Part shown: piece after piece, positions 1-9,172 of the stretch | How the letters are laid out: each line of letters opens with the position of its first letter | Position numbering within the stretch: the first letter of the stretch is position 1 | Source: Cytospora piceicola | Lineage: Eukaryota > Ascomycota > Sordariomycetes > Diaporthales > Cytosporaceae | Direction of reading: 5' to 3' | DNA: 64,000 nt | NCBI GenBank assembly: GCA_023375675.1 | Contig: JALQBC010000018.1 | Span: 62,001-126,000, forward strand | Translations under genes and position numbers: made by a program | Notes under the pieces: generated by a model | What the model was told of the DNA's origin: nothing | The model's input: only the letters and a program-made list of their open reading frames with translations | Databases searched by the model: none

Positions 1-325
1 CACGCTGCGCCGGGTCTTCACGCTCATGTCCCGGCGCGACCTGAGCGAGAAGGTCGTCTTCGGCGTGGACCCGGACGTCTTCAGGCCCGAGTTCGAGTTC
101 TAGGTCTGCCGCTCGGCCGACGTCGAGGTCCTGCAGATGCGCTGGCGGGGCGTGACGGCGCGGAACTTCTGGGACGTGGCGAATGCCTCCGTGCAGCGCC
201 TCTACTTCCGGACCCTCGTCCCTGATGGTCATGGGTCGCGGACGACGAGGCCGTCGGCGTCTCGGGCTGGGAGCGCGCGGGCGGGCGGGGGACGTCGTGC
301 TGGGCCGCCGGGCTTCATGCTGTGA
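1..325 (+). pseudogene. 3' end of an unrecognised gene with an in-frame TAG
   Basis: From base 2 a GC-rich frame runs TLRRVFTLMSRRDLSEKVVF and on to FRPEFEF, then meets TAG at 101-103. The same frame stays open afterwards to a TGA at 323-325. Its first ~40 codons after the TAG (VCRSADVEVLQMRWRGVTAR, then NFWDVANASVQRLYFRTLVP) look as protein-like as the part before it. Either the gene truly ends at 103, or this is one coding region broken by a GAG-to-TAG change (FEF-E-VCRS would read smoothly). The 5' part lies outside the window and I do not recognise the family. From about 235 onward the translation becomes low-complexity Arg/Ala/Gly and is probably not coding. Confidence 0.4.
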
Positions 326-828
326 GGCAACGGTACTAGGTTTGTGGAGTAGGATGGGTGTTTGAGGGGCACTGAGCCTGTGGAGCGGGATTGCCCGCGA
401 CCCTGCTATCACGGCGTAGTTCTGGTTTTACGGCCAAGTAGCTCAAGGTGTATCATTTCCCAGCAGCGATTGTGAATACATGTGGATCCAAGTAAGGCTG
501 GATTGCACCTACGTATATTGTCTTACTACTACTAGCGAATTAGGATTACATGAGAAGTGGTTTTTTTTTACACCATCCCTTTCCCTCCTGAGCTGATACC
601 AAGTTGTAGACAAGAGACACGACAAGAAATGGGTTTCAGACAGGTATACATTTCATGTATGATCGCATGTATGATCGAAGGGTATCAACTATACTCTAGC
701 AAACGCATTCTTGCCCAGATGCGGAATCAGCGTCACCTCGACGGCCCGTTCGCGTCTTCCGACTTTGGTAACCTTCCGTACATATTTTCCCCTTCCAAAC
801 CTGCTGTGCTCTCCAAATCGCTGACTTT
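326..828. other. Intergenic, no gene seen
   Basis: About 500 bases between the partial gene at the left edge and the stop of the exonuclease gene on the minus strand. AT content rises here. No frame longer than noise looks coding. It should hold the 3' untranslated region of the minus-strand gene. Confidence 0.5.
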
Positions 829-3024
829 TTATTTCACACCGATAAAGGCAATGCCATTCCTCGCCTGCAAGGCCGCCTTCTTCAGCGCCTGCTCCTCGCG
901 GTCCGTCCACTTGACGCTCAACTGGTCCCACTTGGTGCCGGGCGTGTTGTACTCCCTCTTCCACTGGGTGTGCATGTTCTGCAGCCTGCTCATCTCCCGG
1001 GGGTCTCCGCTCCCGCTGTAGACGATGAAGGCGGTACACGGGGGCAGGGAGTCGTAAATGCGTTTCAGACGGTCGGCCACGCCGCCCAGACAGGACTCGA
1101 GCAATGGCTCTGTCGACTCTGGGGCGGTAGTACTCGCACCCACGCCAGTCGCTGTGAAGTCCAAGGCCTTTCCGAAAGCCGACGTCTGCTCGTTGGTCTC
1201 TGTCTTGGCCGCAAAGGGGTTGATCTTGGCGGCTGCTTCTTCCAGCTCCTTGGGCGGTGACGCCTCCTCGCCAGCATCCAGCCTGTTCCGGTTCCACCAG
1301 CCCTGCAGGGCTTCCAGCTCACGCATGCGCGCCCAGACGAAATCGACACCGCCGCCCTTCACCACCGAGCCGTCTGGGTCGCCTCGGATAGCACGCAATA
1401 CCTTCTCCTCGACCTCTGCGTCGCTGCTACACCCGTCCAGCACCACATCAGCCACGCTGCACACGCTGCGCTTGGCATCACCCCAGTCCACAGCAGCGGT
1501 GTATTTCCCTGTAGCCAATCCGCCAACCGCCTGGGCGCCGCCCTGGGCCTTGTAGACAGTACCGGCGCGGGACAGGCGCTTGAAGAGGTTCTCTCCCGAG
1601 GGCTCGCCAGCCGCCCATGCCTTGCCCTTCTCGCACTTCTTCTTAACGAGATCGAGGCACGTCCTGGCGTCCTCAATGCTGTCGTGGCCGATAAGAGTGC
1701 CGCCGCCTTTTTGGACTTCCTTATTGAGGTACTTTTGGGCAAGCCACTTGAGAGAGTGTTTGAAGGGGTGGCCTTTGGGGTGGGCAAATATGACGGAGGT
1801 GTCGACGATAAAGGGGTGAGTCATCTTGAGGGCCTTCATGTCCGAGTCGAGGGAATGTCCAATAAGTATGGTCCGTGGAGTGATCAGTGAAAGCAGTCGT
1901 TGCTGGATGTCTCCAAGTGTCGTCGTTACCGGCTCGAGCATCTCTTTCGTAATACCAGAGAAGCGCGTGACGTAGTCTATGATCGGCTTGTCGGGCTTGA
2001 CGAGTTCGTCCAAGATTACGGTACCGTCCCAGGATACAACACTGATTCTTGTGAGTGAGAACTCCTTCTCTCCAGTCATACACATCTCGCAGTCAATGGC
2101 AAGGACTTCACGGCCTGCCGTTATACTGCCCTGCTGTATCTCATTCTCGGGAACGTCGCCATCTTCGAATCTGTCCACATTCGTATAGACCCAGCCTTCC
2201 TGGTTCTTGAAGGCCTCACGCTGCTGATCGTCTTTCAGTAAACATGGATGGACAAAGAACCCGTTCTCGACATATTGCTCTGGCGTCAAGATGAATTCCG
2301 TAACGCTTGTCCGCACGTTTTGCCAGCCCTGTGGATCACGAACAGGCTTAGGGCCTTTCTTTCCTTTATCCTCAGAAGACTTTGGAGCCGGGGCAGTGAG
2401 GAAGGTAGTAATGGGCGAGTGCATGCGCCCTTGCCTGTCGTCACCTGTAGCTTTTACAGGCCACAGGTGAGAGAACATCTGGGCAAAGGGCTTCAGGACC
2501 TTTGGCAAGCCGGATTCCGTGAGTGCACGGGGATAATAGTCATCAGGTGAAGTGACTAGGCGGTCGGCCGCTTGGACAAGCGTCTTCTTGTTATAGGTGA
2601 CGAGGTCCACGTTTGGCTTGAACATAGCCTCCTCAAGGCCAGGCACGAGAACAGTGACGACTTTTTTGAAGTGAGGCCTGTGTCGCACCGATACCCATTG
2701 CGGAGCGGTGGCATCAGCCATAATGTACAAAACCAAGTCTCGCAGTTGGTTGATGTTGATCTTGGACTGTAGCCTAGCTTGCGCTGAGAAGGTGATGGAC
2801 GGATAGTTGGACCCATCAGGCTTTGGCGTTTTCTTGGACTTCTTGTTGGGGCGACGTTCAATGGTTTGCCAATCTCCGTTGTCATTTCCATCCTGTTGAC
2901 CATCGTCGGATCTCGACCGCTTCACGCCAGCGCTAGACTCGCTGAGTGAGGGTGTAGCATCCCCAGACATGACAGTCTTGGGAGTGGCGCTGCCATTAGC
3001 ACCATCAGTCATTTCTTCATCCAT
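829..3024 (-). CDS. REX1: Rex1/Rnh70-like DEDDh RNA exonuclease
   Basis: Intronless, 731 aa. Residues about 306-465 form a DEDDh 3'-5' exonuclease domain: ExoI AIDCEMC (D311, E313), ExoII IGHSLDSDMKAL (D395) and ExoIII GHDSIEDARTCLDL (H447, D452), so the catalytic set is complete. The N-terminus is acidic, then lysine-rich (RRPNKKSKKTPK, about 58-69), a likely nuclear/nucleolar signal. Residues about 70-165 (NYPSITFSAQARL, LRDLVLYIMAD) match the conserved N-terminal part of fungal Rex1 proteins. The C-terminal ~120 residues (CTAFIVYSGSGDPREMSRLQ) resemble the extra C-terminal module of Rex1/REXO5 proteins. In yeast Rex1 trims the 3' ends of 5S rRNA, tRNA and other RNAs in the nucleus. Family membership is clear; assignment to Rex1 rather than Rex3/4 is by size and N-terminus. 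It is divergent from the Mis18-type gene. Confidence 0.88.
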   Translation of the reverse strand: MDEEMTDGANGSATPKTVMSGDATPSLSESSAGVKRSRSDDGQQDGNDNGDWQTIERRPNKKSKKTPKPDGSNYPSITFSAQARLQSKININQLRDLVLYIMADATAPQWVSVRHRPHFKKVVTVLVPGLEEAMFKPNVDLVTYNKKTLVQAADRLVTSPDDYYPRALTESGLPKVLKPFAQMFSHLWPVKATGDDRQGRMHSPITTFLTAPAPKSSEDKGKKGPKPVRDPQGWQNVRTSVTEFILTPEQYVENGFFVHPCLLKDDQQREAFKNQEGWVYTNVDRFEDGDVPENEIQQGSITAGREVLAIDCEMCMTGEKEFSLTRISVVSWDGTVILDELVKPDKPIIDYVTRFSGITKEMLEPVTTTLGDIQQRLLSLITPRTILIGHSLDSDMKALKMTHPFIVDTSVIFAHPKGHPFKHSLKWLAQKYLNKEVQKGGGTLIGHDSIEDARTCLDLVKKKCEKGKAWAAGEPSGENLFKRLSRAGTVYKAQGGAQAVGGLATGKYTAAVDWGDAKRSVCSVADVVLDGCSSDAEVEEKVLRAIRGDPDGSVVKGGGVDFVWARMRELEALQGWWNRNRLDAGEEASPPKELEEAAAKINPFAAKTETNEQTSAFGKALDFTATGVGASTTAPESTEPLLESCLGGVADRLKRIYDSLPPCTAFIVYSGSGDPREMSRLQNMHTQWKREYNTPGTKWDQLSVKWTDREEQALKKAALQARNGIAFIGVK

Positions 3025-3571
3025 TATCGCTGGTGGTGGTCGAATAATGAGATTTAAGGTTGGTAAGTCGCAGCAGAATATGTGAAACTTTTTTGAACTT
3101 GTCAGGTAAACGCAGCAGGCTCGGTGGTGATGTCAATGGAGGGTGAGAGACGAATCTGGGAAGTGAGAGGTGAAAAATCAATAGACAAGGACGATGTACT
3201 ATTGTACTGTGCAGCTAAGAGGCTTCCAAGGTTGCTTATCTTATCGCGCTCATGGGTACCTCGAAGATTTACAGGGTCCATCTGCTTAAAATTAGCGGCC
3301 AGGCCCCCTGTCTGGCAGCCTGTACTGTACCTATGATAGGGTACCCTTTGAACGACCCCATGGGGAACCTGGTCTGGAATTCTAGGCACGATACAGTACA
3401 GTACCTACATCACTCAAGCAAGTACCTACTCAGCACACTTTACACTTTCTCGCCCCTCAGGACATTTGTGAGGGAGCCTTCGCATGCCAAGCTCGGGACA
3501 AGTCAAATAAACCCTATCCTTCGTTCTCTCCTATCGTTTCCGACATTTGAAGACGGTGGGGCATTGTCTCG
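3025..3571. promoter_or_regulatory. Shared divergent promoter region, exonuclease / Mis18-type gene
   Basis: 547 bases between two divergent start codons. It holds several GTACAGTACCTAC-like words around 3390-3430, part of the dispersed TAGGTACC family. No obvious TATA box and no coding frame. Confidence 0.4.
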
Positions 3572-4923
3572 ATGGAACGCATTCGTTGCAAATGCAGACA
3601 ATGCGGCTCGAAGCTCGGTGACTTCATGAACCTTTGGACCAAAGTTGGGAAGTCATACTGTACGCCTATAGTTCAGCCATCCGGACCGTTACAAATCCAG
3701 CATCATGGCGAAGCAAGGCTGGGCGATGCCCAAACCCTAGTGGGCGGATGTAAGCTTCAAGATGTTGCCTGCTCTACCTGCGAAACTGTCGTGGGCTTGA
3801 AGTGCTTGTCAACACCGCCAAATCACGTCTTCGATGAGTAAGAGACCGCCATTCCAGCTACATGCTACAATCAGTCCGAAGCTTGACAGTTTCTAGTGGC
3901 CAGATACTGTTGCGCCTCAACTCTGTCGAAACGGTTCCGTGTCGTGGAAGTAAGAAGGTCGAGTTCACGATCAAGAGAAATCTTCAGCTGAAGCAACCAC
4001 CAGCAAGGCCCGAAGAGGGGCGACCAAGGCCTAGTTCATCAGCACCATATTCTGAAGGCCCAGGTGAAGCACCCATGAACTCGGAGGCGGTAGACTTTTC
4101 ACACATTCAAGCCAGTCTAGATCTGAACCGGAAGGCTATCGATCGGCTAGACACCACTGGTTTCAGGGTCGTTTCCGCCTTGGACAAAGCAGTCCAACGA
4201 GTTGAGGCCGAGACGAACAAGCTCCAGAAGTATGTCAAAGATCTGAGAAGTGACTTTGGATGTACTCATGACGATGTTTCTTTCTTGAAGACCGAAATGA
4301 AGGACATGAAACAATCTGCAGCGAATGGCCCCCCAAGTGTTATCTCCCGACTGGAGAGCCAGTTCCGATATATGAGCGAGGCTGTCCCAGAGTTGCGGAA
4401 AGAACTAGAAGCATTCTCCACGGAGTCTGGAAAAGTCATCCAATGCCTCGAATCACAGCTATCCCAGGCAACGAAGGATTCCAGTCAGTTGAAGGACACC
4501 GTTGAGAGCAACACGTTGACCGTCAAGCAACATGACAAGGAACTGAACTCACTGCGGATGGAGGTATCAACACTTAAAATGTTGCTAACCCAAGGTTCCA
4601 TGCCACAGCCCCTGGAGAGATCAATAGGCGTTTCAAATAGGGAGCTGGATATCCTTACGGACAATATTGCCCGTTTGGGCAACCGCGCAAGTCAGATCGA
4701 GACGCTCCAGATGCAGTTCGAGATTTTGAAAGAAAGGATAGAGCGGATGGACAGTGAAAGACTAAATGCGAGCGTGACACCGGCTCACCCGTCGAATCAC
4801 AGGAAACGACCATACCAAGTTGTTCAACAGGTTGAAGCATCTCTTGGGCCAGACATGTCACCTAGAGTCGATCCGCTCGACTCCTCGAGCGTGAAGAAAC
4901 CAAAACTCACGAAGTCTGGATAA
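3572..4923 (+). CDS. mis18: Mis18-type (Yippee/Mis18 fold) centromere protein with C-terminal coiled coil
   Basis: Two exons, 3572-3837 and 3897-4923, giving 430 aa. The 59-nt intron has donor GTAAGA, a GCTTGAC branch point and acceptor TTCTAG. It joins ...NHVFD to DGQILLRLNSV with matching phase and removes an apparent stop at 3839. The Mis18 zinc fold is seen as C8-x2-C11 (CKCRQCGSKLGD) and C67-x2-C70 (CSTCETVVGLKC), followed by a GQILLRL strand. Known Mis18 proteins license loading of CENP-A at centromeres. Residues about 130-330 are heptad-like and charged (LDKAVQRVEAETNKLQKYVK), a long coiled coil. The tail is basic (KKPKLTKSG). S. pombe Mis18 is only 194 aa, so the long C-terminal half is notable. 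Its stop is 114 nt from the stop of the convergent SET-MYND gene. An extra upstream exon cannot be excluded. Confidence 0.75.
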
Positions 4924-5037
4924 GAGAACGCAGAAACGCACATCTAACGGGCCATAGTCGCAATCACCATCTTGTCGTGCTCGAATTTATTGGGTTGGTG
5001 ATTTCGTTCTTTTGATTTTTCCCCATTCTTTGCCTTT

Positions 5038-6762
5038 TCAGTCAACCTTGTCTACTTCCAAAATCGGCTCGTCGGTATCGAAGTCCGCGGTCATAATATC
5101 AACAGCAAACCCAGCCAAGTCCTTGATCGGCATCAGAATCTGCTCCTTAAAATATTTGGTACCCGCCTCATCCTTACTACCAGCCCAAGCTCGAAGCAAA
5201 GTAGCCTCCTTCTCACGACCCGGAAGGCTTCTGATGTCCTGCAGCATGCTCCTCGCCAGGTCCAGGATCTCCCACTCATTCGAGTGCGCCATCGGTCCAT
5301 ACTTCTCTACCATCAATGCCAATGCCTCGCACATGGCAACCTGATCAGCCTGCAGCAGACACACCATCACCCTGTGGTCCGTCACCTTGGTCAACTCCTC
5401 CATGACGGACGGTGGGGCGGTGTTGGTCAACGTCTTGGCGATGACCATGATACCTTTCAGACGGCGTTCCTTGAATGGCGCGGGGTATTTGTATGGTGCG
5501 CAGTGAAGGGCTGCGAAGCACGCAAGGGAAAGTGCGTGGGCGTAGCTCCCGGTCTCGGTGTAGTACATAATGGCGTGTTCGACTGTTAGGCTTAGGGGTT
5601 CTTGCGCCCACATCTCCGCCTGAATGAGAGGCTTGCATTGCCTCCATTGGTGTTGCAGGTACGCAAGCCTCTGCTGAGACGTTTTTGGTGCCTTGGAGGG
5701 ATCTGGAGATTGGCAGGCGATGTAGATCTCGTCTATGCTTTCTTTGAGGTCTTGAAGTCCCTTCTTGGTCTGGGGCGGGTTTATCGAGGGCTTGCGAAGT
5801 TGTTGCAGATTCGGCACCAAGCTGAATGAGTTAAGAGGAATCACGGGGGAGTTCTGACAGACATCGTACACCGTCAAGTCGTCTTTGCAACGCGGGCAGG
5901 CGCAGTTAAAGTGATACAAGGCCAAGCCCAGTTGTCGGAACAATTTAGGTTTGGTGTAGTCGATGTACGAGATGGTGATCTCGTCGCCCTCCTTCATCGG
6001 CGCCTCAGCCCGAAGCAGTGCTTGCCGCTTGACGAATGACACGGTGGCGTTGGGTATGCAGGAGTGGTTGACCATAGCCAGAGTCGGGTGTAGAAATATT
6101 CCAGCCTGTCCCGTGTCCACGTCCGTCCTGTCGAATGAGTTAGTTTGGATCTTGCAGAGGATGTCCCTTGCAAGATGGAGCTGCTCGTCGTTCTCCGTCC
6201 TGCCGGCGTAGGTCATGCCGCCGTATGCCTGGAGGCCGATGTCTTTCCAGATATCCTCCTTCAGCTTGAATTTAGACACGTTGCCTTCCAACTTCCCGAA
6301 AGCGTTCCTCAGTTCGGGCTCAGAGTCCCACCGGAGCAAGACTTGCAGCAAGGCCCGCACAGGGGTGGGCAGCCAGTCCTGGTCCACAGACTCCTTTACC
6401 TTCCGGTACGACTTGCACTCTTGCTTGTGGATAAGGCCCCAGTGTGCCTTCTGACAGGCGGTGCCACAGTATGCGACTGCTTTGCAGCCGGTGCAGGCTT
6501 TGGTCGGCACATTATGGGCTAGGCAGTGGTTGCAGACAATCTTGGAGGAAGGTCCGCTTGGTAGCACTGTAACAGCGGTCAGAAATCGAATGAAGCGGTT
6601 GTGAGTGAACAGCGCCTCTTGAAACTCACCGAGAATAGGGTCCTTGAAGGCGGTGATGAGCTCTCCCGGTGCAACGGAACGGAGAGCATGTAGTCTCCGA
6701 CCGGCTTCTGAGCCCTTGGTCCCCCGGACCTCGAGGTTTGGGTAAGAGGGAATAGATGTCAT
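5038..6762 (-). CDS. SET-MYND (SMYD-like) protein lysine methyltransferase
   Basis: Intronless, 574 aa. A split SET domain surrounds a MYND zinc finger: C77, C80, C90, C93, C99, C103, H112, C116 (CNHCLAHNVPTKACTGCKAV and following). SET core motifs are NHSCIPNA (232-239) and the EITISYIDYT strand (Y266, Y269). The post-SET cysteines are CACPRC (C287, C289, C292). These are the S-adenosylmethionine and substrate-channel elements of SMYD proteins, so the enzyme is probably active. A helical TPR-like C-terminal half (about 310-574) follows, as in SMYD2/3. The usual targets are histones or cytosolic proteins; the substrate is not deducible here. The protein begins MTSIPSYPNLEVRGTKGSEA. The GTKGSEAGRRLHAL segment is the N-terminal SET strand, which supports this start. 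Confidence 0.88.
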   Translation of the reverse strand: MTSIPSYPNLEVRGTKGSEAGRRLHALRSVAPGELITAFKDPILGEFQEALFTHNRFIRFLTAVTVLPSGPSSKIVCNHCLAHNVPTKACTGCKAVAYCGTACQKAHWGLIHKQECKSYRKVKESVDQDWLPTPVRALLQVLLRWDSEPELRNAFGKLEGNVSKFKLKEDIWKDIGLQAYGGMTYAGRTENDEQLHLARDILCKIQTNSFDRTDVDTGQAGIFLHPTLAMVNHSCIPNATVSFVKRQALLRAEAPMKEGDEITISYIDYTKPKLFRQLGLALYHFNCACPRCKDDLTVYDVCQNSPVIPLNSFSLVPNLQQLRKPSINPPQTKKGLQDLKESIDEIYIACQSPDPSKAPKTSQQRLAYLQHQWRQCKPLIQAEMWAQEPLSLTVEHAIMYYTETGSYAHALSLACFAALHCAPYKYPAPFKERRLKGIMVIAKTLTNTAPPSVMEELTKVTDHRVMVCLLQADQVAMCEALALMVEKYGPMAHSNEWEILDLARSMLQDIRSLPGREKEATLLRAWAGSKDEAGTKYFKEQILMPIKDLAGFAVDIMTADFDTDEPILEVDKVD

Positions 6763-7465
6763 GGTTTTTGGCCTCTGATACGAATCCTAGAGTATAATTG
6801 AAGCACCGGGTCTCACTCAGGGGAAGTTACAGGTGTACGTACTTTATAAGTACAGTAGACTAGATGTCCTAATAAGCACAGGCCAGGAGGACCCCTGTGC
6901 CCTACTAACTGTTAGGTAAGCAGAATTGGTGGGGGATAAAATGCTGCGCCGCGTCTGACACTTATGACAACCACCATTTTTACATGAACAAAAACAAGCA
7001 AGAAAATATGCATTGAAACATTTCAACGCCAGCTCTGGCGGTGGTACACTTACTCGTGGACCTCTCCTAGGCGTTCCTGTTTGCTCGTCAGCAATGGCTA
7101 GGTGACAGTGCTTACCTGGGCTGAAATACCTGCTCAAATCTATCTATACCGGTAGGCAAAATGGTGAGTGAAAATCTACAATCCCTTCAAGATCAAGCCG
7201 CATCAAACAGGTTGTGCGTCGTCCATGTGATGAACAATATTTGAGTTCTGCAATTCTGAAGAAACTTCCTACTTCTTTAAGTAGCCTGTTCTCGGTGGAA
7301 AACTTCAAATTCTGATGAGACACACAACCTGCATGTTATTCCCTTCCCTACTCGATAGGCTGTTTGCTTTCAGTTGGCAAGAAGACACGTAAGACTGACT
7401 GAGAAACCAAAGCAATTTGATTTAACTCAAACTTTATTAAACATCGTGACTGCAAATATAGACCC
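6763..7465. other. Intergenic: SET-MYND promoter and AKR 3' flank
   Basis: About 700 bases. No convincing coding frame on either strand. It should contain the promoter of the minus-strand SET-MYND gene and the 3' untranslated region of a neighbour. Confidence 0.4.
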
Positions 7466-8522
7466 TTACGTGTCCACGTGGACTACAGCGGGGTACCGAG
7501 TTCCCTTGACGTCCATCTTCTCTAGGATCTCGTCGACAATGCTCATCTCCTCGTCCGTCAGCTCCACCTCCTTCGAGTTCTCAGTGACTCGGTCTGCAGT
7601 GGTGGCTCCGGGAATGGGGATGATGGTAGGCATGCCAGGTCTCCTGGATAGAGCCCTCACCCAGCCAATGGCGAACTGTCCTGGCGTGCATCCCTTCTTC
7701 TGTGCCAGTTCCTCGACCCGGTGAAGCAAGACAACGTTGTGCTGGAAGTTCTCGGGCTGGAACCGGGGGAAGTTCCGCCTCATGTCGTCCTGAGGAATGT
7801 CGTCGAGCGTCTTGACCTGACCCGTGAGCATACCGCGACCCAGCGGCGAGTAGGCGATCATGGGAATGTTGTACTGGACACAGGCTGCTGCCACACCGTT
7901 CTCCAGGACCTCGGTGCTGAACAAACTGAGCTCGACCTCAACAGCCGACACCTTGGTGATCTTGACTGCTTCATGAATGGTCTCGGCCCGGACCTCACTG
8001 AGCGATATCCCGCCCAGCTTTCCCGCGTCGATGTACTTCTGCATCTCGCCAAATGTCTCCTCCATGGGGACGTTCTGGTCACGGCGAGCACACTCGAAGA
8101 TGTCGAGCTTCTTGCGGCCGTTGAGCTGCTTGAGGTCGGTGTCGAGGGACTTGCGAATGCCGGCAGCGGTGCCATCTGGATGACGCGCGTCGGTGCCGAC
8201 CGCTCCCTTGACGGAGAGGACAACCTTGTCCGCATCCTCGGGGTACTTCTCGAAGTAGCGCTCCAAGAGCACGAGGCTGTTGTAATCCGGAGTTCCGTAG
8301 AAATCACCGCCATTCCAGAAGTTGCAGCCGTTCTTGAGGGCGGCTCTCATGGCCTCGAAAGCTTGCTCCTGAGGGCATGGGTTTGCGCGCCATGTCAGTC
8401 CTAAAGCGGGTGTCAGTCTTGTCTGTGTCTGTCGCCTGTAGTGAATAAGATCCTGGTGCGTTACACGTACCCATGAGACCAAAGCCAATTGGGCCGATCT
8501 CTTGTCCGTTGATCTGAGGCAT
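7466..8522 (-). CDS. Aldo/keto reductase, YakC/pyridoxal-reductase type
   Basis: Two exons: 8471-8522 (MPQINGQEIGPIGFGLM plus one base) and 7466-8400, 328 aa. The 70-nt intron has donor GTACGT and acceptor CTTTAG, and restores the family motif FGLMGLTWRANP. The TIM-barrel AKR signature is clear: NGGDFYGTPDYNSL supplies catalytic Asp and Tyr, VVLSVKGA the Lys, and the NADPH pocket is IPIPGATTADRVTENSK. In the position where many AKRs have the tetrad His, the strand reads IFECARRDQNVP, which I believe is typical of this fungal subfamily. The expected activity is NADPH-dependent reduction of an aldehyde or ketone in the cytosol. Pyridoxal is a possible substrate, but paralogues differ and specificity is not visible. 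The gene lies between two other minus-strand genes. Confidence 0.85.
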
Positions 8523-9172
8523 GATTGGTTGAAGTAGATAAAGTTCTGACTTGGCGAGGCTCGTTGTGTTTTAGTGTTGTTGTTGGTTCTAGTTCAAATT
8601 TATGCAAGATTCCGAGAGTTGATTGCTCAGCTTGATGAGCTTCAGAAGTTCGAGATATTCGACGGCTTCTTATATCAAGAACTGGATAGATGGCTAAGAA
8701 GCTTCAAGCTTTGTCGCGACTCGTCAATGATTGGTTCGGTTTTGCATGACCTCATTCGCGTTCGGAGTTTAGCACTCAGGATCTCTGCTGTTGTGGATTC
8801 CATCTCTGCGGAACGGCTTTATCCTCCCGATTGCTCGTCCAAATCCGACAGCCAAACTGGCAAAGATGGGTTCCCTACTCTTAGCGCTCCTAGTTCATCC
8901 GATTCCATCGACTTGCGGATCGCATGCAGATCTCACACGGACTTAACAACTACCTACAGCTTGATATCACCGGCAGCTCTGTCACGGAAGAGGACATGTA
9001 TTATCGCGTCTCGCTTCGGATGAGAGGTGAAGCATGTCCAAAGCCGAGACTCGTGCATACTTAGGAGATAAGGACCTATTGAACTACACAGACCAACACA
9101 CTCACTTCCCCTAGACATTGTTGTCAATGGCACACTGAAGCCAAGGAACCCATCCGTAGCCACATCGCGCTC
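8523..9172. other. Intergenic: AKR promoter region
   Basis: 650 bases between the AKR start and the stop of the CCCH gene, both on the minus strand. A 149-codon plus-strand frame at 8574-9023 has no recognisable domain and overlies the AKR promoter; I do not call it. Confidence 0.4.

Noticed and set aside
8574..9023. 149-codon plus-strand frame between AKR and CCCH genes
   Set aside because: No recognisable domain or splice context, and it lies over the AKR promoter.
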